The notes: generated from the letters alone by a model not told the origin. Counted from the stretch's first letter, positions 7,270 to 18,270 are shown. The stretch: 64,000 nt of DNA from Marivibrio halodurans (GCF_017963645.1 NZ_JAGMWN010000007.1:1-64000); one strand, 5' to 3'. Translations and numbers: made by a program.

Positions 7270-8430
7270 ATGGCCGACACCTCTCTCATCCGCCGCGCGG
7301 TCACCGCGCGCTCGCAGCTCTTCCTGATCCTGCTGGTGCTCGCCGCGATCCTGGTGCCGGTATTGAACCTCGCGGTTCCGGCGGGCAGCTTCTTCCATCT
7401 GCCGAGCTACGCGGTCTCCCTCTTCGGGAAGTATCTCTGCTACGCGCTGCTCGCGCTCTCGGTCGATTTGATCTGGGGCTATTGCGGCATCCTCTCGCTC
7501 GGCCACGGGGCGTTCTTCGCGCTGGGCGGCTATGCGATGGGCATGCATCTGATGCGCGAGATCGGCTCGCGCGGGGTCTATGGCGACCCGCTGCTGCCGG
7601 ACTTCATGGTGTTCCTCAACTGGCAGGAACTGCCCTGGTTCTGGCACGGGTTCGGCAGTTTCCCCTTCGCGGTGCTGATGGCGCTTCTCGTGCCCGGGGT
7701 GCTGGCCTTCATCTTCGGCTGGTTCGCCTTCCGCAGCCGGGTGACGGGCGTCTATCTCTCGATCATCACCCAGGCGATGACCTATGCGCTGATGCTCGCC
7801 TTCTTCCGCAATGAGATGGGCTTCGGCGGCAATAACGGCCTGACCGACTTCAAGGACGTGCTGGGCTTCAATCTACAGTCCGACGCGACGCGCGCGGGGC
7901 TCTTCGTCGTCACCGCGGCCGCGCTCGCCGGCGGCTATCTGCTCTGCCGCTGGGTCGTGGGCAGCAAGGCGGGCAAGGTGCTGGTCGCCGTGCGTGACGC
8001 GGAGAGCCGTACCCGCTTCCTCGGCTACAAGGTGGAGCATTACAAGCTTTTCGTCTTCACCCTGTCGGCCATGCTGGCCGGGATCGCGGGCGCGCTCTAT
8101 ACGCCCCAGGTCGGCATCATCAATCCGAGCGAGTTCAGCCCCGCCAACTCGATCGAGATCGTGGTCTGGGTCGCGGTCGGCGGGCGCGGGACGCTGGTCG
8201 GCGCGGTCATCGGCGCCTTGATCGTCAACGGGGCGAAGACGCTATTCACCGGATGGTTCCCGGAGATCTGGCTGTTCGCGCTGGGCGCGCTCTTCGTGGT
8301 GGTGACGCTTTTCATGCCGCAGGGCGTGCTCGGCCTCGCGCGCGGGCAGGGCGGTCTGGCCGAGGGGGCGAAGCGGGCGCTCGCCTTCCTGGAACAGGCC
8401 GGCATCAAGCGGAAGGGAACGGGATCATGA
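7270..8430 (+). CDS. urtC: urea ABC transporter permease UrtC
   Basis: This 386-residue LivM-type inner-membrane permease has about ten hydrophobic helices. Conserved segments include LALSVDLIWGYCGILSLGHG, FFALGGYAMGMHLMR and VWVAVGGRGTLVGAVIGALI. It pairs with UrtB to form the urea channel, powered by UrtD and UrtE. The start lies 3 bp after the urtB stop and the end overlaps urtD by 4 bp (ATGA), so translation is coupled through the operon. Confidence 0.95.
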   Translation: MADTSLIRRAVTARSQLFLILLVLAAILVPVLNLAVPAGSFFHLPSYAVSLFGKYLCYALLALSVDLIWGYCGILSLGHGAFFALGGYAMGMHLMREIGSRGVYGDPLLPDFMVFLNWQELPWFWHGFGSFPFAVLMALLVPGVLAFIFGWFAFRSRVTGVYLSIITQAMTYALMLAFFRNEMGFGGNNGLTDFKDVLGFNLQSDATRAGLFVVTAAALAGGYLLCRWVVGSKAGKVLVAVRDAESRTRFLGYKVEHYKLFVFTLSAMLAGIAGALYTPQVGIINPSEFSPANSIEIVVWVAVGGRGTLVGAVIGALIVNGAKTLFTGWFPEIWLFALGALFVVVTLFMPQGVLGLARGQGGLAEGAKRALAFLEQAGIKRKGTGS

Positions 8431-9173
8431 AGGAGACACGCGCGCTCCTCTATCTCGACGACGTGACCGTCAGTTTCGACGGCTTCAAGGCGATCAACGG
8501 CCTCTCCCTCTTCGTCGAGCCGGGGGAGCTTCGCGCCGTGATCGGCCCCAACGGGGCGGGCAAGACGACGATGATGGATATCATCACCGGCAAGACGCGC
8601 CCCGATAGCGGCAAGGTGTTGTGGAAGGGGGAACACGACCTCACCAAGCTGGATGAGGCGGATGCCGCGCGTCTCGGCGTCGGACGGAAATTCCAGAAGC
8701 CGACGGTTTTCGAGACCCACACGGTGGAGGACAACCTGCTGCTCGCCCTCAAGGCCGACCGGCGGGTGATCCCGACCCTCTTCGCCCGCACGCGCAAGGA
8801 CGAGCAGGCCCGGATCGACGCGATGCTGGCGCTGATCCGGCTGGAAGCGCGGCGCGCCGATCTGGCCGCCGATCTTTCCCACGGGCAGAAGCAATGGCTG
8901 GAGATCGGCATGTTGCTGGCGCAGGAGCCGGAACTGCTGCTGGTGGACGAGCCGGCGGCCGGCATGACCGACGACGAGACGATGGAGACCGCGAAGCTGC
9001 TGCGCGATATCGCGGGCGAGCGGTCCGTCATCGTGGTGGAGCACGACATGGCCTTCGTGCGCGAACTCGACGTCAAGGTTTCCGTCCTGCACGAGGGCTC
9101 GGTGCTGGCGGAAGGATCGCTCGACCACGTCAGCGCGGACCCGCGCGTGATCGAAGTCTATCTCGGACGCTAG
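8427..9173 (+). CDS. urtD: urea ABC transporter ATP-binding protein UrtD
   Basis: This 248-residue cytoplasmic ABC ATPase of the LivG type has Walker A GPNGAGKTT (about residues 38-46), signature LSHGQKQWLEIG and Walker B LLLVDEPAAGMT, followed by the H-loop in VVEHDMAFVRELD. The FQKPTVFETHTVEDNL segment is typical of UrtD. The ATG overlaps the urtC stop as ATGA. It supplies ATP hydrolysis for urea uptake together with UrtE. Confidence 0.95.
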   Translation: MKETRALLYLDDVTVSFDGFKAINGLSLFVEPGELRAVIGPNGAGKTTMMDIITGKTRPDSGKVLWKGEHDLTKLDEADAARLGVGRKFQKPTVFETHTVEDNLLLALKADRRVIPTLFARTRKDEQARIDAMLALIRLEARRADLAADLSHGQKQWLEIGMLLAQEPELLLVDEPAAGMTDDETMETAKLLRDIAGERSVIVVEHDMAFVRELDVKVSVLHEGSVLAEGSLDHVSADPRVIEVYLGR

Positions 9174-9182
9174 GGGGGTCGG

Positions 9183-9878
9183 ATGCTCACGGTCGAATCG
9201 GTCGATATGCACTATGGCGCCGCCCAGGCGCTGAACGGCGTCAGCCTGAAGGCCGCGCCTGGCCGGGTCACCTGCCTGCTGGGCCGCAACGGGGTGGGGA
9301 AGACCAGCCTTCTGCGCACCATCGTCGGGCGCCGCCGCCTGACGCGCGGTAGTATCCGGTGGCGCGATACGGAATTGGATGGGCTCAGGCCGGATCAGCG
9401 CGCGCGGCTCGGCCTCGCCTCCGTGCCGCAGGGGCGGGAAATCTTTCCGCTCCTGACCGTGCGGGAGAATCTGGAGGTCGGTTTCGCCACCCTACCCCGC
9501 CGCGAACGCAAGGTGCCGGACGAGGTGTTCGAGCTTTTTCCCGTGTTGAAGAGCATGCTCGATAGGCGCGGCGGCGATTTGTCGGGTGGGCAGCAACAGC
9601 AACTCGCCATCGGTCGCGCGCTCGTCACCCGACCCAGCCTGCTGGTCCTGGACGAGCCGACGGAGGGGATTCAGCCCTCCATCATCAAGGATATCGGCGC
9701 CGCGATCCGGCACCTGCGCGCGCGCGGCGATATGGCTATTCTGTTGGTCGAGCAGTATTTTGATTTCGCGCGTGACCTCGGCGACAGCTTCTTCGTGATG
9801 GACCGGGGGTCGATCGTCCTCTCCTCGAACAAGGACGACATGGTTGAGGCCGATGTTAGACGATGGCTCACGGTCTGA
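9183..9878 (+). CDS. urtE: urea ABC transporter ATP-binding protein UrtE
   Basis: This 231-residue LivF-type ABC ATPase has Walker A GRNGVGKTS, signature LSGGQQQQLAIGRAL and Walker B LLVLDEPTEGIQPS, the last being a UrtE hallmark. It starts 9 bp after urtD and its 3' end overlaps the first codons of ureD by 26 bp, tying urea import and urease assembly into one transcription unit. It forms the ATPase heterodimer with UrtD at the inner membrane. Confidence 0.95.
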   Translation: MLTVESVDMHYGAAQALNGVSLKAAPGRVTCLLGRNGVGKTSLLRTIVGRRRLTRGSIRWRDTELDGLRPDQRARLGLASVPQGREIFPLLTVRENLEVGFATLPRRERKVPDEVFELFPVLKSMLDRRGGDLSGGQQQQLAIGRALVTRPSLLVLDEPTEGIQPSIIKDIGAAIRHLRARGDMAILLVEQYFDFARDLGDSFFVMDRGSIVLSSNKDDMVEADVRRWLTV

Positions 9879-10737
9879 GACGCTCCGGCTGCAACGCGCC
9901 GTCGGCGCCGTTCGTGTGTCCGCGAAGCCCGGCCATCGGCGGGGCACAACGGTACTCGACGGGCTCTATCAGCAAGGGGCCGGTAAGGCGCGGTTTCCCC
10001 GCACCCATTCCCCCTGGCTGGAGGCCGTCTTGCTGAACACGGCCGGCGGCATAACCGGAGGCGACCGGCTGACGACGGGGGTGTCCGTCGCGGACGGCGC
10101 GCATCTGGTGGCGACGACCCAGACGGCGGAACGGGTCTATCGCTCTCTCGGCGAGGACGGGTGCCTGGATGCAACGGTGTCGGTGGCCGGGGGCGGCGTC
10201 TGCGAATGGTTGCCACAGGAAACGATCCTGTTCGACGGCGCGCGACTGAAACGCACGCTGAATGTGGAGATGGCCGACGACTCGCGCCTGACGCTGCTGG
10301 AGCCCGTCGTGCTCGGCCGGCAGGCGATGGGGGAGGTGGTGCGCCGCGCGCGTCTCGTCGATCAATGGCGTATCCGGCGCGGTGGCCGCCTCGTCTTCGC
10401 CGATGCGCTGCGTTTCGAGGAGACGGGCACGTTGGCCCGGCGGCGCGGCGTGCTCGACGGCGCGCGGGCCTTCGCGAGCCTGCTGCATGTCGCGCCTGAA
10501 GCGGAGGCGCGGCTGGAGGAGGCGCGGGCGATCCTGGCCGGTCTTCCCGGTCTCGCCGACCCGCGCGGAGATGTGGGCGCGGGCGCGGGCGTGGGCGTGG
10601 AGGCCGGGGCCTCCGCCTGGGACGGCATGCTCAGCCTGCGTTTCGTCGCGGCGGACGGCGCGTGTCTGCGCCGGGCGCTCATGGCGTTCCTGGAACGGTT
10701 CCGCGCGGTGGCCCTGCCGCGTGTCTGGATGATGTGA
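9853..10737 (+). CDS. ureD: urease accessory protein UreD
   Basis: This 294-residue UreD/UreH family protein is the scaffold that joins UreF and UreG on apo-urease for nickel delivery. Recognisable segments are [46 protein letters not shown] and [11 protein letters not shown] use the ATG at 9853, which overlaps urtE; a TTG nine bases upstream is also possible. A low-complexity Gly/Val/Ala stretch (about residues 237-255) sits in the C-terminal part. It is the first gene of the urease block and is directly coupled to the transporter genes. Confidence 0.94.
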   Translation: MLDDGSRSETLRLQRAVGAVRVSAKPGHRRGTTVLDGLYQQGAGKARFPRTHSPWLEAVLLNTAGGITGGDRLTTGVSVADGAHLVATTQTAERVYRSLGEDGCLDATVSVAGGGVCEWLPQETILFDGARLKRTLNVEMADDSRLTLLEPVVLGRQAMGEVVRRARLVDQWRIRRGGRLVFADALRFEETGTLARRRGVLDGARAFASLLHVAPEAEARLEEARAILAGLPGLADPRGDVGAGAGVGVEAGASAWDGMLSLRFVAADGACLRRALMAFLERFRAVALPRVWMM

Positions 10738-10756
10738 GGGAAGCGGGAGGAAAGCG

Positions 10757-11059
10757 ATGAACCTGACGCCACGCGAGAAGGATAAGCTGCTGATCGCCAT
10801 GGCGGCGATGGTGGCGCGCAACCGGCTGTCGCGCGGGGTGAAGCTCAACTACCCGGAGGCCGTGGCGATCATCTCCGATTTCGTGGTGGAGGGCGCGCGC
10901 GATGGCCGTTCCGTCGCCGATCTGATGGAGGCCGGGGCCACCGTCATCACCCGCGATCAGGTGATGGAGGGCATTCCCGAGATGATCCACGACGTCCAGG
11001 TCGAGGCGACCTTCCCCGACGGGGTGAAGCTTGTCACCATCCACCAACCGATCCGTTGA
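10757..11059 (+). CDS. ureA: urease gamma subunit UreA
   Basis: This 100-residue protein is the full standard length of urease gamma. It begins [20 protein letters not shown] and contains [20 protein letters not shown] and [20 protein letters not shown], all conserved. It is part of the cytoplasmic nickel urease (UreABC)3 that hydrolyses urea to ammonia and carbamate. A GGGAGG-type ribosome-binding site lies before the ATG. It is followed by a 34-codon ORF before ureB. Confidence 0.97.
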   Translation: MNLTPREKDKLLIAMAAMVARNRLSRGVKLNYPEAVAIISDFVVEGARDGRSVADLMEAGATVITRDQVMEGIPEMIHDVQVEATFPDGVKLVTIHQPIR

Positions 11060-11079
11060 GCGAAGGGAGGTCCGTCCCC

Positions 11080-11184
11080 ATGACGATCCATCGCAATGTC
11101 CTTGCCGCCGCCTTCGCGCTGACGCCGGTGGAGGCCGCGCGGGTCTCGGCCCTGCTCGCCAACTTGGGGAGGGTGCCGCGATGA
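11080..11184 (+). CDS. 34-residue ORF between ureA and ureB, unknown
   Basis: A short ORF starts at an ATG preceded by a strong ribosome-binding site (AAGGGAGG, about 9 bp upstream) and ends with a TGA that overlaps the ureB ATG as ATGA. The predicted 34-residue peptide begins [20 protein letters not shown] and continues as an amphipathic alanine/leucine-rich helix ending in basic residues; it has no signal peptide or known motif that I recognise. The good Shine-Dalgarno and the stop-start overlap suggest it is translated, either as a real small protein or mainly as a coupling device for ureB. No function is assigned. Confidence 0.5.
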   Translation: MTIHRNVLAAAFALTPVEAARVSALLANLGRVPR

Positions 11185-11488
11185 TCCCGGGCGAGATCAT
11201 TCCCGCGGACGGCGAGATCGTGCTGAACGAGGGGCGGGAGACCGTGACCCTCACCGTCGCCAATACCGGCGACCGGCCGGTGCAGGTGGGCTCCCACTAT
11301 CATTTCGCGGAGACCAACGCGGCGCTCGATTTCGACCGGGGGGCGGCGCGCGGCATGCGCCTCGACATCCCCGCCGGCAGCGCGGTGCGCTTCGAGCCGG
11401 GGCAGAGCCGGGAGGTCACCCTCGTCGCCTATGCCGGGCGGCGGCATGTCTACGGCTTCAACCAGGCGGTCATGGGAGGGCTCGACTG

Positions 11489-11489
<1 letters not shown>
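11181..11489 (+). CDS. ureB: urease beta subunit UreB
   Basis: This 102-residue urease beta subunit begins [20 protein letters not shown] and contains [40 protein letters not shown] and the C-terminal [11 protein letters not shown], all hallmark UreB text. The length is normal for the family. The ATG overlaps the stop of the preceding 34-codon ORF, and its own TGA overlaps the ureC ATG (TGATG), so translation of the structural subunits is coupled. Confidence 0.97.
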
Positions 11490-13212
<1,723 letters not shown>

Positions 13213-13213
<1 letters not shown>

Positions 13214-13734
13214 TGGCGAGCGCGCGGCGTGTCATAAGGGCGGGCGACTGGTCGGGGCCGGCGGCGGACACGGTGCTGCTCGACTATGAGGGGCGCCAGC
13301 GTCGCCGCATCGCGCTGACCGGGATCGGGGGAACGGCGTTCCTGCTCAATCTCGAACGGGTCATGGGATTGCGGGACGGTGACGCCCTGGAATTGGATGA
13401 CGGCCGGTTGATCGCGGTGAAGGCGGCGCCGGAGCCGCTCCACGCCGTCCATGCCGGCGACGCGCATGATTTGGTCCGGATCGCCTGGCATCTGGGCAAC
13501 CGGCATTTGCCGACGGCGATCGAGGGGCGGCGGCTCCTGATCCGGCGCGACCATGTCATCGTCGACATGCTGCGCAAGCTGGGCGCGCGGGTGGCGGAGG
13601 TGACGGAGCCCTTCCGGCCGGAAGGCGGGGCCTATGGAACCGGCACGCCGCTCGCCCATGATCACGCGCCCGCGCCGGGCGGCCACCCCCCCGGCCATGG
13701 CCACGGGCATGGGCACGGGCACGGCCATGGATGA
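13213..13734 (+). CDS. ureE: urease accessory protein UreE (nickel chaperone)
   Basis: This 173-residue UreE has an N-terminal beta domain, the metal-binding central domain (AWHLGNRHLPTAIEGRRLLI, DHVIVDMLRKLGARV) and a histidine-rich C-terminal tail alternating His and Gly over the last 16 or so residues. Tails of this kind bind and store several nickel ions. It donates nickel to UreG/apo-urease. The tail codons overlap the start of ureF by 8 bp, so the His repeat also carries the ureF initiation region. Confidence 0.95.
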
Positions 13735-14389
13735 CGCGGCGCTCTATAAGGTGAGCGTCTGGCTCTCGCCCGCCTTTCCGGTCGGCGGCTATACCTATTC
13801 CCACGGTCTGGAATGGGCGATCGAGGCGGGGGAGGTGCGCGACGCGGAGAGCCTTCGGGACTGGCTGGAAACCTGCCTCGCCCACGGCGCGGGGCGAAGC
13901 GACGCGATCCTGCTCGCCGCCGCGTGGCGTGCCGCGTGCGCGGACGACCGCGCGGCGCTGGCGACGGTGGAGGAACTGGCCGCCGCGCTTTCACCCTCGC
14001 GTGAGCGCGCGCTGGAGACGCACCAGCAGGGCCAGGCCTTCGCCCGCACCGCCGCCGCCGTCTGGCCGGAGGCCGCGCTGGACGGTGCCACGCTCCGCTA
14101 TCCGGTGGCGGTGGGGTGGACGGCGGGACGGCACCAGGTTCCGCTGCGCGCGACGCTCATTTGCTTCCTGCAGGCCTTCGCGGCGAATATCGTGTCGGCG
14201 GGGGTCCGGGCCATCCCGCTCGGCCAGACGGACGGGCAGCGGGTGACCGCCGCCCTGGCCGAATGCGCCGTCGCCATCGCGGGCGAGGCGGAGACCGCGC
14301 CGCTCGACGAGATCGGCGGCGCGGCGCTTCGCATCGATCTCGCCTCCCTCCACCACGAAACCCAGTATTCGAGGTTATTCCGCTCATGA
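13727..14389 (+). CDS. ureF: urease accessory protein UreF
   Basis: This 220-residue UreF begins [20 protein letters not shown] and has the conserved [36 protein letters not shown] and the C-terminal [11 protein letters not shown]. The frame is open further upstream, but that part is only an alternative reading of the ureE histidine-tail codons, so I choose the ATG at 13727. UreF acts as the GTPase regulator in the UreDFG activation complex. It overlaps ureE by 8 bp and ureG by 4 bp. Confidence 0.94.
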   Translation: MDDAALYKVSVWLSPAFPVGGYTYSHGLEWAIEAGEVRDAESLRDWLETCLAHGAGRSDAILLAAAWRAACADDRAALATVEELAAALSPSRERALETHQQGQAFARTAAAVWPEAALDGATLRYPVAVGWTAGRHQVPLRATLICFLQAFAANIVSAGVRAIPLGQTDGQRVTAALAECAVAIAGEAETAPLDEIGGAALRIDLASLHHETQYSRLFRS

Positions 14390-15060
14390 CATCCCCGAAC
14401 GGTCCCCTGCGCGTCGGTATCGGCGGTCCCGTCGGCTCCGGCAAGACGGCGCTCACCGATGCGCTCTGCCGGCGGTTTCGCGACCGCCGGTCGATCGCCG
14501 TCATCACCAACGATATCTACACCCGCGAGGACGCGGAATTCCTGACCCGCGCCGGCGCGTTGCCGGCCGAGCGTATCATGGGGGTGGAGACGGGAGGCTG
14601 TCCCCATACCGCGATCCGGGAGGATGCCTCGATCAATCTGGCGGCGGTCGAGCAGATGGTGGACCACTTCCCGGACCTGGAACTGATCCTGATCGAATCC
14701 GGCGGCGACAATCTGGCCGCGACATTCAGCCCGGAACTGGCGGATATCACGATCTATGTGATCGATGTCTGCGCGGGGGATAAGATTCCCCGGAAGGGTG
14801 GGCCGGGTATCACGCGCTCCGACCTGCTGGTCATCAACAAGATCGAACTGGCGCCCTCGGTCGGTGCCTCGCTGGCGGTGATGGACCGCGATTCCCGCAA
14901 GATGCGCGGCGAGCGCCCCTTCCAGTTCACCAATGTGCGCACCGGCGACGGCGTCGACAGTGTTGTTGCCTGGATCGAGCATCTGGGCTGGAACGCGCCC
15001 ATGCCGGCGCGCGCGGCGTCGCCCGACGCCCCCGACGCGTCCGCCGCCCAGGCGTCCTGA
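14386..15060 (+). CDS. ureG: urease accessory GTPase UreG
   Basis: This 224-residue SIMIBI-class GTPase drives nickel insertion into urease. It has the P-loop GGPVGSGKT (residues 13-21), the metal-binding CPH motif in [32 protein letters not shown] and the guanine-binding NKIELAP. An extra alanine/proline-rich tail of about 20 residues follows the conserved end. The ATG overlaps the ureF stop (ATGA). It is the last gene of the urt-ure unit; the next gene runs toward it on the other strand, 6 bp away. Confidence 0.96.
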   Translation: MTSPNGPLRVGIGGPVGSGKTALTDALCRRFRDRRSIAVITNDIYTREDAEFLTRAGALPAERIMGVETGGCPHTAIREDASINLAAVEQMVDHFPDLELILIESGGDNLAATFSPELADITIYVIDVCAGDKIPRKGGPGITRSDLLVINKIELAPSVGASLAVMDRDSRKMRGERPFQFTNVRTGDGVDSVVAWIEHLGWNAPMPARAASPDAPDASAAQAS

Positions 15061-15066
15061 TGCGTG

Positions 15067-15567
15067 CTATGCCGCGCGGGAGACGGTATCCAACATGTTC
15101 CCGGCCGAGGTCACATCGACGTCGTAAGGTGTCTCCTCGACCGTGAGGCTTTCCAGCACCCGGTCGCGCACCACCATGCTGTAGCGGTTCGAGCGCCGCG
15201 CGAGTCCGATGCCGCCCAGATCGACGGCGAGCCCGCAGGTCTCCGCGAAGTCGGCGTTATTGTCGGTCAGCATCGCGATCCGGTCGTGATTGATGCCGAG
15301 TTCATTCGCCCAGGCGGCCATGACGAAGGGATCGGCCGCGCACAGGCAGACGATCCGATCGACATCGCCATGCTCCTGGAACGCCTCGACCAGGGGAATG
15401 TATTCCGGCAGATGGCTCACCCCGCAGACGGGCGTGAAGGCGCCGACGACACCGATGACCAGAACCTTGCGTCCGGCGAATAGTTCTTGCGCGTCGGTCC
15501 GCGTGACCTCTCCGTCGACGAAACGGAAGAAGGTCGCGTCCGGGATCGTTTGTCCGACCTTGATCAT
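15067..15567 (-). CDS. peroxiredoxin (Prx5 type)
   Basis: This 166-residue thioredoxin-fold peroxidase of the Prx5 type has IKVGQTIPDATFFRF at the N-terminus and the peroxidatic-cysteine segment GVVGAFTPVCGVSHLPEYIP, in which the Cys of FTPVC is the peroxidatic residue. AMLTDNNADFAETCGL and ARRSNRYSMVVRD match the family. It reduces H2O2 and organic hydroperoxides at the expense of glutathione, glutaredoxin or thioredoxin. I start at the internal ATG (15567) where family proteins begin; an ATG five codons upstream is an alternative. A perfect 8-bp palindrome lies just upstream (15590-15608). Confidence 0.88.
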   Translation of the reverse strand: MIKVGQTIPDATFFRFVDGEVTRTDAQELFAGRKVLVIGVVGAFTPVCGVSHLPEYIPLVEAFQEHGDVDRIVCLCAADPFVMAAWANELGINHDRIAMLTDNNADFAETCGLAVDLGGIGLARRSNRYSMVVRDRVLESLTVEETPYDVDVTSAGNMLDTVSRAA

Positions 15568-15589
15568 GGTTCCACATCCCATGTTGTTT

Positions 15590-15608
15590 CACGCCGAGAT
15601 TCGGCGTG
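15590..15608. promoter_or_regulatory. palindrome between peroxiredoxin and DUF4197 genes
   Basis: CACGCCGA and TCGGCGTG flank a 3-bp centre, forming a perfect 8-bp dyad 23 bp upstream of the peroxiredoxin start and 127 bp from the divergent DUF4197 start. It may be an operator or a 5' leader hairpin. No regulator is encoded next to it, so its role is open. Confidence 0.3.
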
Positions 15609-15734
15609 GCGTTCATACAGGCCCTTCCCTAATGAAGTGTGAAGATAGAGCGCGAACCGCGTCGATCGAGCTTGCCTGCATGCCGCCCGCGCGCCACGTT
15701 AACGCCATCACGCGGATCGAAGGGGAGAGGTACC

Positions 15735-16550
15735 GTGTCCACGCATCGTTCGTTCTCGCGGCGCGCCGGTCGTGCTTGCATCGCGCCGTTATTGGCAATG
15801 TTCCTACTCGGCCCGGCCGAGGCGCCGGCCCAATCCTTCCTCGACAAGGCCAATGACGCGTTGAAGAGTCTCGGCGGCTCGAACGCACTCGATTCCATAA
15901 CGGGCGGGAAAAGCGGGTCCGGATCGTCCACCGGCGCGGCCGCCGGGCTCAGCGAGGGCACGGTCGCCGACGGGCTTCGCGAGGCGCTGGCCGTCGGCAC
16001 GGAACGGGTGATCGGTCAGCTCGGCGCGACGGGCGGTTTCCTCGACGATCCGACGGTTCATATTCCGCTGCCCGACGATTTGAAGCGCGCGCGGGATCTT
16101 CTCGACGCGGCCGGGCTCGGCGGCTACGGCGACGAGGTGGAGGAGCGCCTCAACCGCGGGGCCGAGGAGGCGATGCCGGAGGCCGGCGAGATCCTCGGCG
16201 GATCGATCCGGCAGATGACGCTTGCGGACGCCAAATCCATCCTGAACGGGCCGGAGGATGCCGCGACCCAATTCTTCCGCCGCACAGCCGGGCCGGAAAT
16301 CGAGGATCGTCTGCGCCCGGTCATCGAATCCTCCCTGTCGGAGGTCGGGGCGCTCAGCGCGCTCGATTCGATGATCTCGAAATACAAGACCTTGCCCTTC
16401 GTGCCGGACGTGAAGGGGGATTTGATCACCCATGCGACGGACGAGGCGATGAATGGCCTCTTCCACTATCTGGCGGAGGAGGAGGCGGCGATCCGCGCCA
16501 ATCCGGCGGAACGGACGACCGACCTTCTGAAGACCGTCTTCGGATCGTAG
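15735..16550 (+). CDS. DUF4197 domain protein, secreted
   Basis: This 271-residue protein starts at a GTG with a GGGAGAGG ribosome-binding site 5 bp upstream. It has a signal peptide (CIAPLLAMFLLGPAEAPAQS) and a mature DUF4197 domain: GLREALAVGTERVIGQLGAT, VHIPLPDDLKRARDLLDAAG, LGGYGDEVEERLNRGAEEAM and a helical C-terminus. DUF4197 proteins are periplasmic or lipoprotein-like with unknown function. No lipobox cysteine is seen, so a soluble periplasmic protein is likely. The slyX-like gene follows after 11 bp. Confidence 0.8.
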   Translation: MSTHRSFSRRAGRACIAPLLAMFLLGPAEAPAQSFLDKANDALKSLGGSNALDSITGGKSGSGSSTGAAAGLSEGTVADGLREALAVGTERVIGQLGATGGFLDDPTVHIPLPDDLKRARDLLDAAGLGGYGDEVEERLNRGAEEAMPEAGEILGGSIRQMTLADAKSILNGPEDAATQFFRRTAGPEIEDRLRPVIESSLSEVGALSALDSMISKYKTLPFVPDVKGDLITHATDEAMNGLFHYLAEEEAAIRANPAERTTDLLKTVFGS

Positions 16551-16561
16551 AAGGAGGAGGC

Positions 16562-16777
16562 ATGACGGCAGGCGACGACCCGCTGATCGAGTTGCAGATG
16601 CAACTCGCCCATCAGGAACGAACGATCGACGATCTGTCCGACGTGGTCGCCGCCCAGGCGCGGGAAATCGAGCGTCTGACCGGCCGCGTCGCGATCGCGG
16701 AACGCGCGCTCGCCGATATGGTGGAGGCGCTCGACCGGGCCGGCGCGCCGCTCCACCAGAAGCCACCGCATTATTGA
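16562..16777 (+). CDS. slyX: SlyX family protein
   Basis: This 71-residue coiled-coil protein has LQMQLAHQERTIDDLSDVVA, a heptad-repeat helix, and the C-terminal PPHY characteristic of SlyX. An AGAAGGAGGAGG ribosome-binding site precedes the ATG. SlyX proteins are small and cytoplasmic with no settled function. It lies 11 bp after the DUF4197 gene and is probably cotranscribed. Confidence 0.82.
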   Translation: MTAGDDPLIELQMQLAHQERTIDDLSDVVAAQAREIERLTGRVAIAERALADMVEALDRAGAPLHQKPPHY

Positions 16778-16880
16778 TCCGGGCCGAATTTCTTCGCCAC
16801 CGGGGCAGCGGCCAAAGGACGCGCCTTGTCGTTGTCAGCGGCCGTGACAGGGCGGGGCGGGCGCGTTACATCAGCGGCCC

Positions 16881-18068
16881 ATGGAATCGATCCGCCCCCT
16901 GATCCCGCTCGCCGTCGCCACCTGCCTCGCGATCGTCGCGTTGGGCATCGTCATGCCGGTATTGCCCTTCTATGTGACGGATCTGGGGGGTGGGAAGGAT
17001 CTGGCGCCGCTGATCTTCTCCACCTTCTCGGCCGCGGCCCTGGTCGCGGCGCCCTTCTGGGGTCGGCTCAGCGACCGGATCGGTCGTCGTCCGGTCCTGC
17101 TGGTGGCGATCGCGGCGACGGTGATCGCCTATCTCTGGCTCGCCGCCGCGCATGAGATTTGGGAATTATTCGCCAGCCGCGCCTTCGCCGGCGCCACCGC
17201 CGGGTGGATGGCGGCGAGCCAGGCCTATGTCGCCGATGTGACGGCGGAGGAGGATCGCGCCAAGGGCATGGGGCTGCTGGGCGCGGCCTTCGGGATCGGC
17301 TTCACCATCGGGCCGGGTATCGGCGGGGTGTCGGTCGGGCAGGGGGACGCGGCCTCCGGCTATGTGCTGCCGGCCCTGCTGGCGGCCGGGTTCGCGGCGG
17401 CGTCCTTGCTGGTTACCTTCGTGTTCGTGAAGGAGCCGGACCGCCTGCGCGAAAGCGCGGGCGCGCGGATGAATCCGGCCGTCCTGCGCGAGCCCATGGT
17501 GGCCCGCCTGCTGCTGCTCTATTTCCTGGTGGCGCTGGTCTTCACCGCGCTGGAGGGGGTATTCGCGGTCTGGGGCGCGGCGCAGTTCGATCTCGATGCG
17601 CGGGACGTCTCCTATTACCTCGTCTTCGCGGGCGTCATCACCGTCATCATCCAGGGCGGGTTGGTCGGCCGGCTCTCCAAGCGTTTCGGGGAGGCGCGGA
17701 TCGCGCTGGCCGCCGGGGTCGTGCTGCTCGCCGCCAGCCTCGTGTTGATCCTGGTTACCTCGCCGCTTCAGATCTATCTGCCGATGGCGCTGCTGGCGAT
17801 CGGCATGGGGCTCAACAATCCCGCCTGCCAGTCGCTGTTGAGCCGCTTCGCGCCAAAACACCTCAAGGGCAGTGTCCTCGGCTCCGCGCAGAGCGCGCAG
17901 AGCCTCGCCCGCATCATGGGGCCGGCCTGGGCGGCCTGGGCCTTCGGCGCCCTGGGTCCGGAAACGCCTTTCATGATCGGTGCCGTCGTGATGCTGGCCG
18001 CGATCGCCGTGGCCGTCACCGTGGTGCGCCGCGTACCGGCGCCCATGCCTCTCAGATCCGCGGGTTGA
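16881..18068 (+). CDS. MFS transporter, DHA1 (TetA-like) exporter
   Basis: This 395-residue inner-membrane protein has about twelve helices and the MFS motif A GRLSDRIGRRPVLL between helices 2 and 3, with the N-terminal LGIVMPVLPFYVTDLG typical of DHA1 drug:proton antiporters. The helix 5 segment FGIGFTIGPGIGG corresponds to antiporter motif C. It probably exports a small hydrophobic or toxic compound; the substrate cannot be read from the sequence. It is single and has no adjacent regulator. About 200 bp without a gene follow (18069-18270), in which I see nothing definite. Confidence 0.85.
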   Translation: MESIRPLIPLAVATCLAIVALGIVMPVLPFYVTDLGGGKDLAPLIFSTFSAAALVAAPFWGRLSDRIGRRPVLLVAIAATVIAYLWLAAAHEIWELFASRAFAGATAGWMAASQAYVADVTAEEDRAKGMGLLGAAFGIGFTIGPGIGGVSVGQGDAASGYVLPALLAAGFAAASLLVTFVFVKEPDRLRESAGARMNPAVLREPMVARLLLLYFLVALVFTALEGVFAVWGAAQFDLDARDVSYYLVFAGVITVIIQGGLVGRLSKRFGEARIALAAGVVLLAASLVLILVTSPLQIYLPMALLAIGMGLNNPACQSLLSRFAPKHLKGSVLGSAQSAQSLARIMGPAWAAWAFGALGPETPFMIGAVVMLAAIAVAVTVVRRVPAPMPLRSAG

Positions 18069-18270
18069 GGATCGGTCCCCTCGGATTACCTCCATGTACG
18101 AAGAATCGCGGGGGAAGTGGAGGGGGGAGGTTTCATCATGGCCGAGCGGCAATTCGCATCGCGGCACCGAGGCCCCCTTGCACGCCCGTGACGGCGCGCC
18201 GATATAGCGTCGCGTTCGGCGCTCCGCCTTGTTCCCTTCCGCCGTTATCCGACTATAGGGTCACCGTTCC

